Positions 17,130-26,341 of a stretch of DNA of 45,289 bases are shown here, piece after piece. The notes below the pieces were generated by a model. It did no database searches. It was not told the DNA's origin and saw only the letters and a list, made by a program, of their open reading frames with translations. This stretch comes from an uncultured Lachnospiraceae bacterium (GTDB taxonomy: Bacteria; Bacillota; Clostridia; Lachnospirales; Lachnospiraceae). The translations under genes were made by a program, and so were the position numbers. How positions within the stretch are numbered: position 1 is the stretch's first letter; each line of letters opens with the position of its first letter. The stretch covers positions 1 through 45,289 of the forward strand of contig CAKRFU010000023.1 in the NCBI GenBank assembly GCA_934320845.1. The letters are read 5' to 3'.

Positions 17130-17234
17130 TGTATCATATAATTTCACTTGTAACAATCATTTTCTACTTGCATCTAAATCTTATGTTGCTAAAAGCTGAA
17201 TCTTTACAAATTGATAATTCTAATTCTTTACGCT

Positions 17235-17891
17235 TCAAAACATATGCTGCATTTTCTGCATACGCTGTGAAAATTGTGTATAAAAATCTTCGTCTTTATA
17301 CGGTTCTTCGAAAAAAAATTTCAATATATATATATTTATCTTTTTAGCAATACTTTCATCATTTTGTTCCTCAAGAAAAGCTTTCATGTTTTTCAAAAAA
17401 TAATGCCATGTGTTTATATAATTTTCATATGCAGCCAGATTGGGTATACCTAGCCATTTTTTTATCTTTACTTTTGTCCTGTTTGTTTTTGCACATTCAT
17501 TTGTCTGTAAAAAATAACTGAAACTGTCATCCTCATATATCCTGCCGAGTGGAAATAGTCTGCATATCCCCGGTCTGAATGAGTGTATGCTGCATCTGCC
17601 GTTTTCGTCAAGGTATAGACAGCCTTCCCCTTCTGCTTTTAAATTTAAATGCGGAAGTATTATCATATCTTTGACAGAAAGACCTAACATTTCTTTCAAA
17701 AGCTCATTAAAAGTCATTTTTAGATTTATAGTAAGATTGTATATATCATAGGGGTCGAGTATTATTGATTCGCCCATACCGTGACAACATTTACTGCATC
17801 CGGCGCAATCGCCACACCCCAGTTTTACAAGGTCATTTGATGTGTATCTTTTTCCATCGGATATTTCAGTCATGTCTACATTTCTTTCCAT
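17235..17891 (-). CDS. YkgJ-type cysteine-cluster protein (putative Zn/Fe-S binding)
   Basis: 218 aa. The N-terminus has CGDCAGCSKCC (Cys26, 29, 32, 35, 36), then CLYLDENGRCSIHSFRPGIC and RLFP, the pattern of the YkgJ/CxxCxxCC family (UPF0153), thought to bind a metal or Fe-S cluster; biochemical role unknown. Length fits the larger clostridial members. The ATG at 17891 overlaps the TGA of the upstream nfo gene (TGATG), indicating translational coupling; an alternative ATG lies 5 codons in. No signal peptide. Confidence 0.85.
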   Translation of the reverse strand: MERNVDMTEISDGKRYTSNDLVKLGCGDCAGCSKCCHGMGESIILDPYDIYNLTINLKMTFNELLKEMLGLSVKDMIILPHLNLKAEGEGCLYLDENGRCSIHSFRPGICRLFPLGRIYEDDSFSYFLQTNECAKTNRTKVKIKKWLGIPNLAAYENYINTWHYFLKNMKAFLEEQNDESIAKKINIYILKFFFEEPYKDEDFYTQFSQRMQKMQHMF

Positions 17892-18724
17892 CAGTCACAC
17901 ATCCATTCTTTAAACATTGCTATCTCTGCAGCATATCCCTCGTTATCGTTCGGCGTTTCAAGTATAAAAGGCTTGCCTTTTAATATAGGATGAAGTGCTG
18001 CTCTTTTCATTGCCTCCAGACCTATATTTCCCTGTCCTATCTTTTGATGCCTGTCTTTATGCGAACCACATACATTCATGCTGTCATTAAAATGAACTGC
18101 TTTTAATCTGTCAAGTCCAATTATCTTATCAAATTCTTCAAGTACGCCATCCAGATTTTCCACTATATCATAACCCGCATCCCAAACATGGCATGTATCA
18201 AAGCAGACACCCAGTTTATCATTTAATTCTACTTTGTCTATTATGGCTCTTATCTCTTCAAAATTTCTTCCTATCTCACTACCCTTACCTGCCATTGTTT
18301 CTAAGAGTATCGTTGTGGACTGTCCCGGTGTTATTATCTCATTAAGCGTCTGGGCAATATATTCTATGCCTGTCTCCACTCCCTGTCCTGTGTGTGAACC
18401 CGGATGAAAATTGTAATAATTGCCGGGAATATATTCCATTCGCTTCATGTCATCAGCTATCATTTCTTTGGAAAAATTTCTTATGTCCTCTTTTGCCGAG
18501 CAAAGATTCATCGTATAAGGGGCATGCGCTACTATCTTTCCAAATTCATGCTCTTTTGCAAATGCAAGAAACTTCTCTATATCTTTTTCATCTATCGCTT
18601 TCGCCTTGCCGCCTCGTGGATTTCTTGTAAAAAAGGCGAACGTGTTGCCGCCCAGTTTTACAGCTTCCCTGCCCATTGCTGCAAAACCTTTTGATGCTGA
18701 TAAATGATTTCCTATATAATACAT
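17891..18724 (-). CDS. nfo: Deoxyribonuclease IV (AP endonuclease IV)
   Basis: 277 aa from ATG 18724 ([13 protein letters not shown]); AAGGAGGGG lies 12 nt upstream. The longer reading to 18766 overlaps the preceding gene and lacks a ribosome site. It cleaves DNA 5' of abasic sites in base-excision repair. Metal-binding motifs of the TIM-barrel family are present: [41 protein letters not shown]...GSHKDRH and FILETPND. It overlaps the YkgJ-type gene by one base and follows the second AAA-ATPase by 34 nt, so the three are probably co-transcribed. Confidence 0.93.
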   Translation of the reverse strand: MYYIGNHLSASKGFAAMGREAVKLGGNTFAFFTRNPRGGKAKAIDEKDIEKFLAFAKEHEFGKIVAHAPYTMNLCSAKEDIRNFSKEMIADDMKRMEYIPGNYYNFHPGSHTGQGVETGIEYIAQTLNEIITPGQSTTILLETMAGKGSEIGRNFEEIRAIIDKVELNDKLGVCFDTCHVWDAGYDIVENLDGVLEEFDKIIGLDRLKAVHFNDSMNVCGSHKDRHQKIGQGNIGLEAMKRAALHPILKGKPFILETPNDNEGYAAEIAMFKEWMCD

Positions 18725-18758
18725 GGTCAATCTGCCCCTCCTTGTTGTTGTTTTTGTT

Positions 18759-20360
18759 TTATTCATTATCCTTTATTTCATACTCATCTATAATACATTC
18801 GTGTTTTTTTGTCTTTTTATCATAACTTATTCCAACGAGTAATATGTCTCCTGCATATTCTTTAATAGAATTCGGATATTTTCTCTCTTTTATCTGCTCT
18901 ATAGCTGTTTTTGCATTTTTATTCCACTTAAGTTCAATTACCAGTGCCGGATAAAAATTAATATACTCAGGTTTTGGAAGAAAAATAAAATCAGCAAATC
19001 CTCGTCCTGTCGGTAGTTCCCTTATCGGTTTAAAATAATATTGCATTGTGCTTAAATAACCGATTGTTAATATACTGCTCAATGAATTTTCATCGTTATA
19101 CTGAATTATTGAAGTATAATCGTCATGTAGCTTTTCTATTTTTTTCGATACCGTTTCCCCGTCCATATCCAACGTTGCCTCAAGCAATTTTGATGATTCC
19201 TGTAAAAAAAATGTAATCTCTTTCCATTTTGTACTCTCTACTGCTATGATAAGTTCCTGACGTATTTCTTCGTTTGGCACAAATGCTGTCTGCATATTCT
19301 CATCGTAACCAAGATATCCCAAATGAATAAGATACGTGAGAACATCATCCTTATTAGCAAAATTCAAAGTATCATTTTTGAAGGATTTAACACTAACTCT
19401 TATCGCCGCCCCGCCGAGCATTTCCATGACCGCAGCTTTCAAACCATCAAAATTCATATCTATAAGTGGAACAATAGCTTCATAGCTTCCGGTCTGAGAC
19501 CAGTAGCTTTTAAATTTACCGCCTTTTGTCATCAGGTTTACTACTGCTACAGGATTATAAACCTGATACTCACCAAGTATATAACCATCATACCAGTGCT
19601 TAACCTGTTCATAATCCCTGTCATATTTTTCGCACAATTTCCTGACTTCATTGTCTGTAAATCCTATATATTGTGCAAATACGCTTGAATCTATCATCGT
19701 AAATTCATCAAAATTATTCAATGCCGACTGTGTTTTTACTTTTTTTATTGGTAAAATACCTGTTAAATAAGCGAGATGTATATATTTGGTCGGTTCTGTC
19801 CCCTTGAAAAGGCTTCTCAAAAAATTGATATATTCATTTTGAATTTTAATATTATGTGCTTCATCTCTAATAAGAACATCCCACTCATCAATGATAATAA
19901 TAAACTTTTCCCCTGTTGCAGCATTTATGCTTGATAATGCCTCGGATAGAGAATTTATATCTTGTGAAAGTTCCTTCGGATAATATTGCCGCAATTCGTC
20001 TATAACATTCCTTACTATATAGGATATTACTCTGTCTGCCCCACCTACAGCTCCTATGCACCACTGTATATCTATATGAATGACATTATATTTGTTTAGA
20101 TATTTCTCAAATTCCGCATTTTTACTTATTTTTAGTTTTGAAAACATCTCCATCGAATCACAGTCTCTGCTATAATATGCTGTGAGCATATCTGCTGTAA
20201 TTGATTTTCCAAATCTTCTCGGACGGCTGTTACATATATAACCCTGTTTTGTATCGATTACTTTATTTGTATATTCAAGCAAACCTGTTTTATCTATATA
20301 TATTTCCGAATTTAAAGCTACCTGAAAAGCACTGTTCCCGGGATTTACAAACCTTCTCAC
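18759..20360 (-). CDS. AAA-ATPase with C-terminal PD-(D/E)XK nuclease-like domain (DUF1703 type)
   Basis: 533 aa, full length; GTG start at 20360 behind AGGAGG. N-terminal AAA-like domain (about 1-300) with [10 protein letters not shown], the degenerate P-loop RPRRFGKS (about 46-53), FIIIIDEWD as Walker B (about 152-160) and [11 protein letters not shown]. The C-terminal domain carries the PD-(D/E)XK signature GFADFIFLP...[10 protein letters not shown] (about 455-485). Paralog of the left-edge gene. Lachnospiraceae and Bacteroidetes genomes often hold many copies; function is unsettled. No transposase or att site is visible next to it. It lies between the phosphatase and nfo with tight spacing. 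Confidence 0.9.
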   Translation of the reverse strand: MRRFVNPGNSAFQVALNSEIYIDKTGLLEYTNKVIDTKQGYICNSRPRRFGKSITADMLTAYYSRDCDSMEMFSKLKISKNAEFEKYLNKYNVIHIDIQWCIGAVGGADRVISYIVRNVIDELRQYYPKELSQDINSLSEALSSINAATGEKFIIIIDEWDVLIRDEAHNIKIQNEYINFLRSLFKGTEPTKYIHLAYLTGILPIKKVKTQSALNNFDEFTMIDSSVFAQYIGFTDNEVRKLCEKYDRDYEQVKHWYDGYILGEYQVYNPVAVVNLMTKGGKFKSYWSQTGSYEAIVPLIDMNFDGLKAAVMEMLGGAAIRVSVKSFKNDTLNFANKDDVLTYLIHLGYLGYDENMQTAFVPNEEIRQELIIAVESTKWKEITFFLQESSKLLEATLDMDGETVSKKIEKLHDDYTSIIQYNDENSLSSILTIGYLSTMQYYFKPIRELPTGRGFADFIFLPKPEYINFYPALVIELKWNKNAKTAIEQIKERKYPNSIKEYAGDILLVGISYDKKTKKHECIIDEYEIKDNE

Positions 20361-20371
20361 GAGGTCACCTC

Positions 20372-20914
20372 CTAAAAAAACTCATAACAAAGCAACTCGC
20401 AGTTTTTTATGGCATATGCTGCAAAATCCTCATTTGCCATATCTTTGAAATATGAGTTTACAATTCTTGCTATACCATTGTGTGCCACAATAAGGTATGT
20501 TTTGTCTTTGTCTTTCTTTATTTCATCTAATATATTATAAACTCGTGACGCTACTTTCAACATTGATTCTCCACCATCGAAGCTATATACAAAATTATTT
20601 CTTGCTTCCGAAAATTCTTTGCTGCGTCTGCCGCCACCCTCGTACTTTCCAAAATTCTGTTCTGTGACACGCATGTCAGTATGCATCGGTATCCCTGTTA
20701 TCTCAGAAATATGTTCGGCTGTATTCTTTGCTCTTATAAGTGGTGACGCAACTATCTCATCTATTTTAATATTTTTATCTGCTTTTATGCGCTCACCAAG
20801 TTCTATTGCCTGTTTATGCCCCAACTCTGTAAGCTCTATGTCTGTTGCACCACAGACTTTTCCCTCGACATTCCATATAGTTTGTCCATGTCTCGTAAAA
20901 TATAATTTTGACAT
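20372..20914 (-). CDS. Histidine phosphatase (phosphoglycerate-mutase superfamily)
   Basis: 180 aa. LYFTRHGQTIWN holds the catalytic RHG (His9); GATDIELTELGHKQA, SPLIRAKNTAEHI, the acid-containing EQNFGKYEGG and the second His in LIVAHNGIAR (about residue 145) complete the active site. It removes phosphate from small phosphorylated metabolites. Substrate cannot be read from the sequence; an alpha-ribazole phosphatase (CobC) role is conceivable but no B12-assembly genes adjoin it. AAAGGA lies upstream of ATG 20914. It ends 12 nt before the GTG of the AAA-ATPase gene. Confidence 0.88.
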   Translation of the reverse strand: MSKLYFTRHGQTIWNVEGKVCGATDIELTELGHKQAIELGERIKADKNIKIDEIVASPLIRAKNTAEHISEITGIPMHTDMRVTEQNFGKYEGGGRRSKEFSEARNNFVYSFDGGESMLKVASRVYNILDEIKKDKDKTYLIVAHNGIARIVNSYFKDMANEDFAAYAIKNCELLCYEFF

Positions 20915-20989
20915 GATTTATCCTTTCGTTTTTAAAGCCATTTTTTTTCCAATGTTTCCTTTAAGATTTCTTATTATTCACTGCCATAT

Positions 20990-21742
20990 TTACATCAATT
21001 CCTTAATCAATTCGTTGTAGTCCTGCATTGTGGTACAGTTCGGTGCGTAATCTATAAGAAGTTTATTTGCCGTCTGCGCTTCTTTAGTTTTTACACATTC
21101 TCTGATTTTAGTTTCAAATAATTTTGTTCCCATGCTGTCTGCTGTTTTTTTAAGCTCATCAAGCATATTCTTTTCAAGATTTGAACGCCCTGAATATTTA
21201 ACAAGCAGTAAACCTTCTATTTTCAGAGCCGGATTCTGCCTTTTTTGTACGGCTTTTATTGTACTGTAAAGCTGATTTATTCCCTGAAGCGAATATGCAT
21301 CCGCTGTAATAGGTATAATCACTCTGTCCGCAGCTATAAGACTGTTGTAAAGTACCACGCCCAATGCCGGTGCTGTGTCTATTATTATGTAATCATATCC
21401 TTCCAATTCTTCAATGGCATCCTTAAGCCTGTAAAGACCTTCTACATCTCCATCAAGAAGTTTTTCTGCTTTTATAAGTAATGGATCTGATGCTACAATG
21501 TCTCCATTTTCAAGATGCTGTACTGCTTCTTCCAAAGGTATACGGTCAGAATCCACCATTACATCATATAGTGTCGCCTGGTCTTTTATTTTTGCCTGAT
21601 ATGTAGCACTACTGTTTCCCTGTGGGTCCGCATCAATAAGAAGTGTCTTGTACTTCTTTCCAAGTATTCCTGCAAGTGTAGTTGCAGTTGTTGTTTTTCC
21701 TATACCACCTTTTTGATTAGCCACAACAAATGTAATTGCCAT
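20990..21742 (-). CDS. ParA/Soj-family ATPase
   Basis: 250 aa. Deviant Walker A KGGIGKTT (residues 11-18), DADPQGNSS and IIIDTAPALG are the ParA/MinD signature. The length and the lack of an N-terminal HTH place it with the small chromosomal Soj-like type. No ParB gene or parS-like 16-mer is seen nearby; instead it follows a DUF6465 gene by 26 nt. It could act in cargo positioning rather than chromosome segregation. No terminator was seen in 20915-20989. Confidence 0.88.
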   Translation of the reverse strand: MAITFVVANQKGGIGKTTTATTLAGILGKKYKTLLIDADPQGNSSATYQAKIKDQATLYDVMVDSDRIPLEEAVQHLENGDIVASDPLLIKAEKLLDGDVEGLYRLKDAIEELEGYDYIIIDTAPALGVVLYNSLIAADRVIIPITADAYSLQGINQLYSTIKAVQKRQNPALKIEGLLLVKYSGRSNLEKNMLDELKKTADSMGTKLFETKIRECVKTKEAQTANKLLIDYAPNCTTMQDYNELIKELM

Positions 21743-21768
21743 TTTAATTTTCCCCCTTTTAAACTCCT

Positions 21769-22026
21769 TTAAAATTCAATCTGTCCCTGAAGCTTGTTAT
21801 TTATAACATAAAATACAGCATTTTCTTCGGGTTTGATATATACATTTACTTCCTCAATATCCTCGTCAGCTATTCCGTGATTTTCTATCACATCACGTCT
21901 GATAAGACTAAGTAAGTTGTCCACCGAGCGTTCTCGCTCATTATACTGTACTGTAATATGCTTCTTTGCTGTTGCAAATCCGCCCAATTTTTCTTCTGCA
22001 CGCATGGCACTGCATTTTCTAGCCAT
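21769..22026 (-). CDS. DUF6465-like small protein
   Basis: 85 aa from ATG 22026 (MARKCSAMRAEEKLGG), chosen for AGGAGGGG upstream; the longer reading to 22110 has no such site. The core HITVQYNERERSVDNLL ... VNVYIKPEENAVFYVINNKL QGQI fits the DUF6465 pattern (beta-strand, helix, then YVKPEE-x-x-x-YYVING). Function unknown. A plausible promoter (TTGATA, 18 nt, TAAAAT, ending near 22070) precedes it. Its position before parA suggests the two are co-expressed. The stretch 22111-22208 holds nothing I recognise. Confidence 0.7.
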   Translation of the reverse strand: MARKCSAMRAEEKLGGFATAKKHITVQYNERERSVDNLLSLIRRDVIENHGIADEDIEEVNVYIKPEENAVFYVINNKLQGQIEF

Positions 22027-22208
22027 TTGAGTCCCCTCCTTGTAAAAAACTCTGAATACTTTTTTATATTTTATCATAATGCCTATGATGTTATCAATAT
22101 CTCCCACCATAACCCGTACCGCAATTTTTCCTATAAAACGCTATTACTTTCTAGTATTTATATTTTATAGTATGCCATAAACAAATTTAATTCTCAATGA
22201 TACAGTAT

Positions 22209-22243
22209 ACGAGGGTAATCAGCAAAAAGCTAATTACCCTCGT
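22209..22243. terminator. Hairpin overlapping the end of the rhodanese-TtcA gene
   Basis: A ~15-bp stem (arms 22209-22223 and 22229-22243) with one wobble overlaps the TAG stop. The T-run (TTTT) is on the plus-strand side, so as a minus-strand terminator it is weak; it may stabilise the mRNA end. Confidence 0.45.
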
Positions 22244-23408
22244 TTTCATCATAAGTCTCCAAAAAACTATGCTTTATGCCGTCTTTTTTGTAAGCGACTA
22301 TCGTCTTAAGATTTACGTTTTCAACACTTTTAAATATATTACTTTCAATAAACGGATTTGTTTTCTTTAATTCTGCTATAAGATTTTTTATCTCCATTCT
22401 CTTTGATACACTGCTGCCATCCGTTCTGCATGTCGTACAGGTATCTGTAAAACGACAGGCACATTGTATAAAGTGAAGATTATTGTAATCTCTCCAGTGT
22501 TTTATATCATCCTCTCTTATAAGATACATCGGTCTTATAAGTTCCATTCCCTCAAAATTCTGGCTGTGGAGTTTAGGCATCATTGTCTGTACCTGACCTC
22601 CGTAAAGCATTCCCATAAGAATAGTTTCTATCACATCATCATAATGATGGCCAAGTGCTATTTTGTTGCATCCAAGTTCCTTTGCTTTATTGTAAAGGTA
22701 TCCTCGTCTCATCCTTGCACACAGATAACATGGCGATTTCTCTATTTCATATACAGCATCAAATATTGTCGATTCAAATACCGTTATAGGTATATCCATA
22801 AGTTTTGCGTTATTCTCTATTACTTTTCTGTTTGCTTCACTGTATCCTGGGTCCATCACAAGAAATACAAGTTCAAATTCAAATTTATTGTGTCGTTTAA
22901 GCTCCTGAAAAAGCTTTGCCATAAGCATTGAATCTTTTCCTCCGGATATACAGACAGCTATCTTGTCATGTTCTTTTACAAGTTCATAAGTATTTATTGC
23001 TTTGGCAAATTTTGAGAAAAGCTGCTTATGAAATTTCTTTCTGATACTTTTTTCTATATCGTCTTTTCTGCTGCTGCCACTCTCGCTCTCTTCCTTTTCT
23101 TCCTCAATTTTAATATTTTCAAGTATCCAGCCTGTATAACCGCCCTCAAGACTATACGCTTCTATCTGTTTCTGTTCCCTGAGCCTTCCGGCACACTCAG
23201 CACTAAACACTCCTCTTGTACAATATATTACAACTTTTTTTCCGGATGATACTTCATCTATTTTTTCGTCTATCTTGTCCTCCGGTATATGAACAGCCCC
23301 TGGTATTATTCCATACCCTATTGACGTTTCATCACGCATATCCACAAGCACATATGAGTCATTGTCCCATCCTTTTATATCACTGTATTTTACATTTATA
23401 TCATTCAT
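22230..23408 (-). CDS. Rhodanese-TtcA-like fusion: sulfur-transfer tRNA thiolation enzyme
   Basis: 392 aa; ATG 23408 preferred to the GTG two codons upstream. Residues about 5-100 are a rhodanese domain with active-site Cys63 in VIYCTRGVFS. A charged linker (about 103-125) leads to a PP-loop ATPase of the TtcA/TtuA group: SGGKDS (155-160), CYLC (227/230), LGHHYDDVIETILM and a Cys-rich end CACRFTDTCTTC (about 316-327). The enzyme probably activates a tRNA base with ATP and inserts sulfur delivered by its own rhodanese domain, perhaps as 2-thiocytidine. The fusion suggests an in-cis sulfur relay. The final target base is inferred. Confidence 0.82.
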   Translation of the reverse strand: MNDINVKYSDIKGWDNDSYVLVDMRDETSIGYGIIPGAVHIPEDKIDEKIDEVSSGKKVVIYCTRGVFSAECAGRLREQKQIEAYSLEGGYTGWILENIKIEEEKEESESGSSRKDDIEKSIRKKFHKQLFSKFAKAINTYELVKEHDKIAVCISGGKDSMLMAKLFQELKRHNKFEFELVFLVMDPGYSEANRKVIENNAKLMDIPITVFESTIFDAVYEIEKSPCYLCARMRRGYLYNKAKELGCNKIALGHHYDDVIETILMGMLYGGQVQTMMPKLHSQNFEGMELIRPMYLIREDDIKHWRDYNNLHFIQCACRFTDTCTTCRTDGSSVSKRMEIKNLIAELKKTNPFIESNIFKSVENVNLKTIVAYKKDGIKHSFLETYDENEGN

Positions 23409-23477
23409 TAGCACATTTCCTCACTTCTGTTATATGTTTAATCAACAATAATTACATATTTTGACTTTTATTTCAAC

Positions 23478-24845
23478 TTATTTCCTATAATTTTCCTCTG
23501 AAAATTCTCTCTTTATCATAATTACAGCCACGACTGCCGCAAGTCCGTCAGCTATCGGTCCTGCATACATTATACCATCTATTCCCATGATAAATGGCAA
23601 TATTACAACCAGTGGAAGTAAAAATATTATCTGCCTTGTAAGTGACAAAAACATACCGCCCTTTGGTTTCCCGATTGCCGTGAGAAATGTTGATGTAATC
23701 GGCTGTAAACAGTTTACACATGTACAGAATAAAAATATTCTGAAATAATTTATTGCAAATCTGTAATACGTCTCGTCACCTTTTCCAAATATCGATATTA
23801 TCTGTCTCGGGAAAATCTGGAACATTGCAAATGCAATTATACACATTGTAAAACCGCATATAATAGATTTTTTGTATGCACTTTTTACTCTGTCAAATTT
23901 TCCTGCCCCGTAGTTGAAGCTTGCAATCGGCTGAAGTCCCTGTGACAATCCTATAACAAATGAAAAAAACATCTGATTTACCTTTGTTATTATGCCGACA
24001 CATGCCACCGGTATATCCTCTCCGTACACCGACAAAGAACCGTAATGTTTTAATGACTTGTTTAAAATTATCTGTACCACCATCATTGCCACCTGATTAC
24101 TGCACGGCGAACCTCCCAATGTTGCTACCCGTCCTATATACTTTGAACGTATGACAAGATGTTTTTTCTGAAGTTTTACCGTCTTATAATGAAACATATA
24201 AACAATTACTACTACTGCAGATACAAACTGCCCTATTATTGTGGCAAGTGCCGCACCTGCCATTCCCATATTCATTCCAAATACAAATATTGCATCTAAT
24301 ACGGTATTTATAACTGCTCCTATCAGATTACATATCATAGACATATTTGGACTTCCGTCAGCTCTTATCAGATGACCTCCGCCGGCTGTAAGTATAAGCA
24401 TCGGAAAGCCTATCGCCGTTATTCTGGTATATGTCATCGCGTACGGAAGCACACTTTTTGATGAACCGAAAAATAAAAGCATCGGTTTTAAAAATATCTC
24501 ACTGATAATGCACAAAACAAAACCGCCCAAAAATAACATTGCAGCTGCATTTCCAATATAATATGCGGCAGTTTTTTTGTCTCCCGCTCCCATTGAAAGA
24601 TTGAAAGCCGACGCACCGCCTATTCCAAACAGCAATGCTATCGCAATACATGTTATCGATAACGGAAATGATATACTTGTTGCAGCATTTCCAAGTGAAC
24701 CTACAGCCTGTCCGATAAAAAACTGGTCTACAATATTATACAATGCCGTTACAAGCATAGCAATTATGCTGGGCACTGAAAATTTTACCAAAAGTTTATT
24801 TATAGGAAATGCCTCCAATGAATTTTGATTTTCTGTATTACTCAT
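23478..24845 (-). CDS. MATE-family multidrug/cation antiporter
   Basis: 455 aa from ATG 24845 (GAGGG 5 nt upstream), 12 predicted membrane segments. Family features are seen near the N-terminus (LLVKFSVPSIIAMLVTALYNIVDQFFIGQAVG) and at the half-protein repeat (TLGGSPCSNQVAMMVVQIILN). It should export drugs or metabolites using Na+ or H+ gradients. Substrate unknown. It appears to be a single gene; its upstream boundary is the 12-bp stem at 24889-24920. Confidence 0.92.
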   Translation of the reverse strand: MSNTENQNSLEAFPINKLLVKFSVPSIIAMLVTALYNIVDQFFIGQAVGSLGNAATSISFPLSITCIAIALLFGIGGASAFNLSMGAGDKKTAAYYIGNAAAMLFLGGFVLCIISEIFLKPMLLFFGSSKSVLPYAMTYTRITAIGFPMLILTAGGGHLIRADGSPNMSMICNLIGAVINTVLDAIFVFGMNMGMAGAALATIIGQFVSAVVVIVYMFHYKTVKLQKKHLVIRSKYIGRVATLGGSPCSNQVAMMVVQIILNKSLKHYGSLSVYGEDIPVACVGIITKVNQMFFSFVIGLSQGLQPIASFNYGAGKFDRVKSAYKKSIICGFTMCIIAFAMFQIFPRQIISIFGKGDETYYRFAINYFRIFLFCTCVNCLQPITSTFLTAIGKPKGGMFLSLTRQIIFLLPLVVILPFIMGIDGIMYAGPIADGLAAVVAVIMIKREFSEENYRK

Positions 24846-24888
24846 TTTATCCCTCATTTCTGCACATATTTGACCCTTGCATCAAAAT

Positions 24889-24920
24889 ATGCGTAAATCC
24901 ACCAACTCGGATTTACGCAT
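24889..24920 (-). terminator. Intrinsic terminator after the YoaK gene
   Basis: Perfect 12-bp arms (24889-24900 and 24909-24920) with an 8-nt loop; minus-strand RNA continues AUUUUG, so the U-run is short. Confidence 0.6.
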
Positions 24921-24992
24921 ACTGCTACTCAGTTATTTATTACTTATATATTTATAGCCGCTTATAAAAACTTTAGTTAATAACAATATTTC

Positions 24993-25697
24993 CTATGCTG
25001 TCGTTTTTACCCCAAATATTGTCCTCAATATTCCGGATAACATTCCCTGTTCAACTGACACCATAACAAATGCTGCCGCTACGGCAATCAAACCAAGCCA
25101 TGAAGATTTTATTCCAAACGCCTGATTTGCAAAAAACTCACATGCAACACCAAGATGATAAGTTATAAGTACACTTCCGTAAAATTTTGCCTTATGGCTA
25201 AACTTTTTTTCATGACTGCAGATATATTCAACACTTGCCATAGTGAACTGTTTCAGGTTGTTTGTTGAAAATATCGTCGAGCAGTTGTATCCGTAAACGC
25301 CTGAAAATGATGTCCACTGAACTGCTGCCGCAAAAAATATCGGATAAAGTGACACTATGATATTCATATCTTTAGGGAAAAATCCAAGAATTATAAACGC
25401 AAATGCATCTACTACAACCGCCAGATAATGAACACTTATTTTTGTATGCTTAGGCCATATTACTGCCAGTGCCACTCCTGCCATATAAAGGATAACACCG
25501 CCAAACCTAATGAACAAATCGAAAAAATTCGTTCCAACTATACTCATCGCTACATGTATAAGATTTGAGGTTTGTGCATTTCCAAACACATCCGCCCTGT
25601 TTAAAAGTGCATACGCTCCAATGTACCCTCCTATAAATGCCATCGTACAATGCAGCTTTTTGCGAAACTCATCTGATACCTCATTATCACTGTTCAT
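24993..25697 (-). CDS. YoaK family (DUF1275) membrane protein
   Basis: 234 aa with about six hydrophobic segments. The N-terminal FIGGYIGAYALLNRADVFGN and AQTSNLIHVAM match the YoaK/DUF1275 signature (GGYxDAYxxL...FaNaQTGN). Function unknown, probably small-molecule transport. GAGG precedes ATG 25697. Transcribed from the consensus promoter at 25815-25843. Confidence 0.85.
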   Translation of the reverse strand: MNSDNEVSDEFRKKLHCTMAFIGGYIGAYALLNRADVFGNAQTSNLIHVAMSIVGTNFFDLFIRFGGVILYMAGVALAVIWPKHTKISVHYLAVVVDAFAFIILGFFPKDMNIIVSLYPIFFAAAVQWTSFSGVYGYNCSTIFSTNNLKQFTMASVEYICSHEKKFSHKAKFYGSVLITYHLGVACEFFANQAFGIKSSWLGLIAVAAAFVMVSVEQGMLSGILRTIFGVKTTA

Positions 25698-25814
25698 TTT
25701 TCTGCCTCGATTCTATTTTCCATTATAATCTTCTATCTTTTTGTATATTTTTCACAAAAAAGATGTATAAATTAAGTATATCTTTGATTTTGCTTCATAA
25801 AATTAAGCGCATAT

Positions 25815-25843
25815 ATTATAGCAGAGCATTTTTTTATTGTCAA
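25815..25843 (-). promoter_or_regulatory. Full-consensus promoter of the YoaK gene
   Basis: TTGACA (25838-25843), exactly 17 nt, TATAAT (25815-25820) on the minus strand: both hexamers and the spacing are ideal. It lies 7 bp past the tadA stop codon. The leader of about 110 nt (25698-25808) shows no strong structure. Confidence 0.88.
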
Positions 25844-25849
25844 ACAATC

Positions 25850-26320
25850 CTATTTTTTTATTTTCTTCTTTTCCCGCAGTTCTTTAAAAAAATTTTTCAT
25901 CATAAGCTGGCATTCCTCTTGCAAAACTCCATCAACTGACTCCACCTGATGATTAAATTCCTTTATCTGAAACATATTTAAAATACTTCCGGCGCAGCCC
26001 GCTTTCGGATTCATGGCTCCTATAACAACCTTCGGTATTCTTGCCTGAACTATAGCCCCCGCACACATAGGACATGGTTCCAGTGTAACATACATGGTAC
26101 ACTCTTCAAGCCGCCAGTCACCAAGCACTTTACTCGCTTTTTTTATGGCTGATATCTCAGCATGACCAAGAGTGCTATGAAGTTTGTTGCGTTTGTTGTA
26201 ACCTCTCGCAATTATTTTTCCATCATGTACAATAACACAGCCAATCGGTACTTCATCAATTAAAGCCGCTTTTTTAGCCTGCTTTAAAGCCTCCTTCATA
26301 TACATTTCATCATTGTTCAT
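25850..26320 (-). CDS. tadA: tRNA-specific adenosine deaminase
   Basis: 156 aa. Zinc-site motifs HAE (His53, Glu55) and PCPMC (Cys83, Cys86), with the family context DEVPIGCVIV and ALEPCPMC-like TLEPCPMCAG. It converts the wobble adenosine 34 of tRNA-Arg(ACG) to inosine and is essential in most bacteria. The Lys-rich C-terminus is usual. GTGGAAAG precedes ATG 26320. It lies 21 bp after the glycosylase gene, so the two are probably co-transcribed. Confidence 0.95.
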   Translation of the reverse strand: MNNDEMYMKEALKQAKKAALIDEVPIGCVIVHDGKIIARGYNKRNKLHSTLGHAEISAIKKASKVLGDWRLEECTMYVTLEPCPMCAGAIVQARIPKVVIGAMNPKAGCAGSILNMFQIKEFNHQVESVDGVLQEECQLMMKNFFKELREKKKIKK

Positions 26321-26341
26321 TTATTCTTTCCACCTACTTAC

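Noticed and set aside
18759..20360. Mobile element carrying the AAA-ATPase
   Set aside because: No flanking repeats, transposase or integrase were found; the neighbours are tightly spaced ordinary genes.
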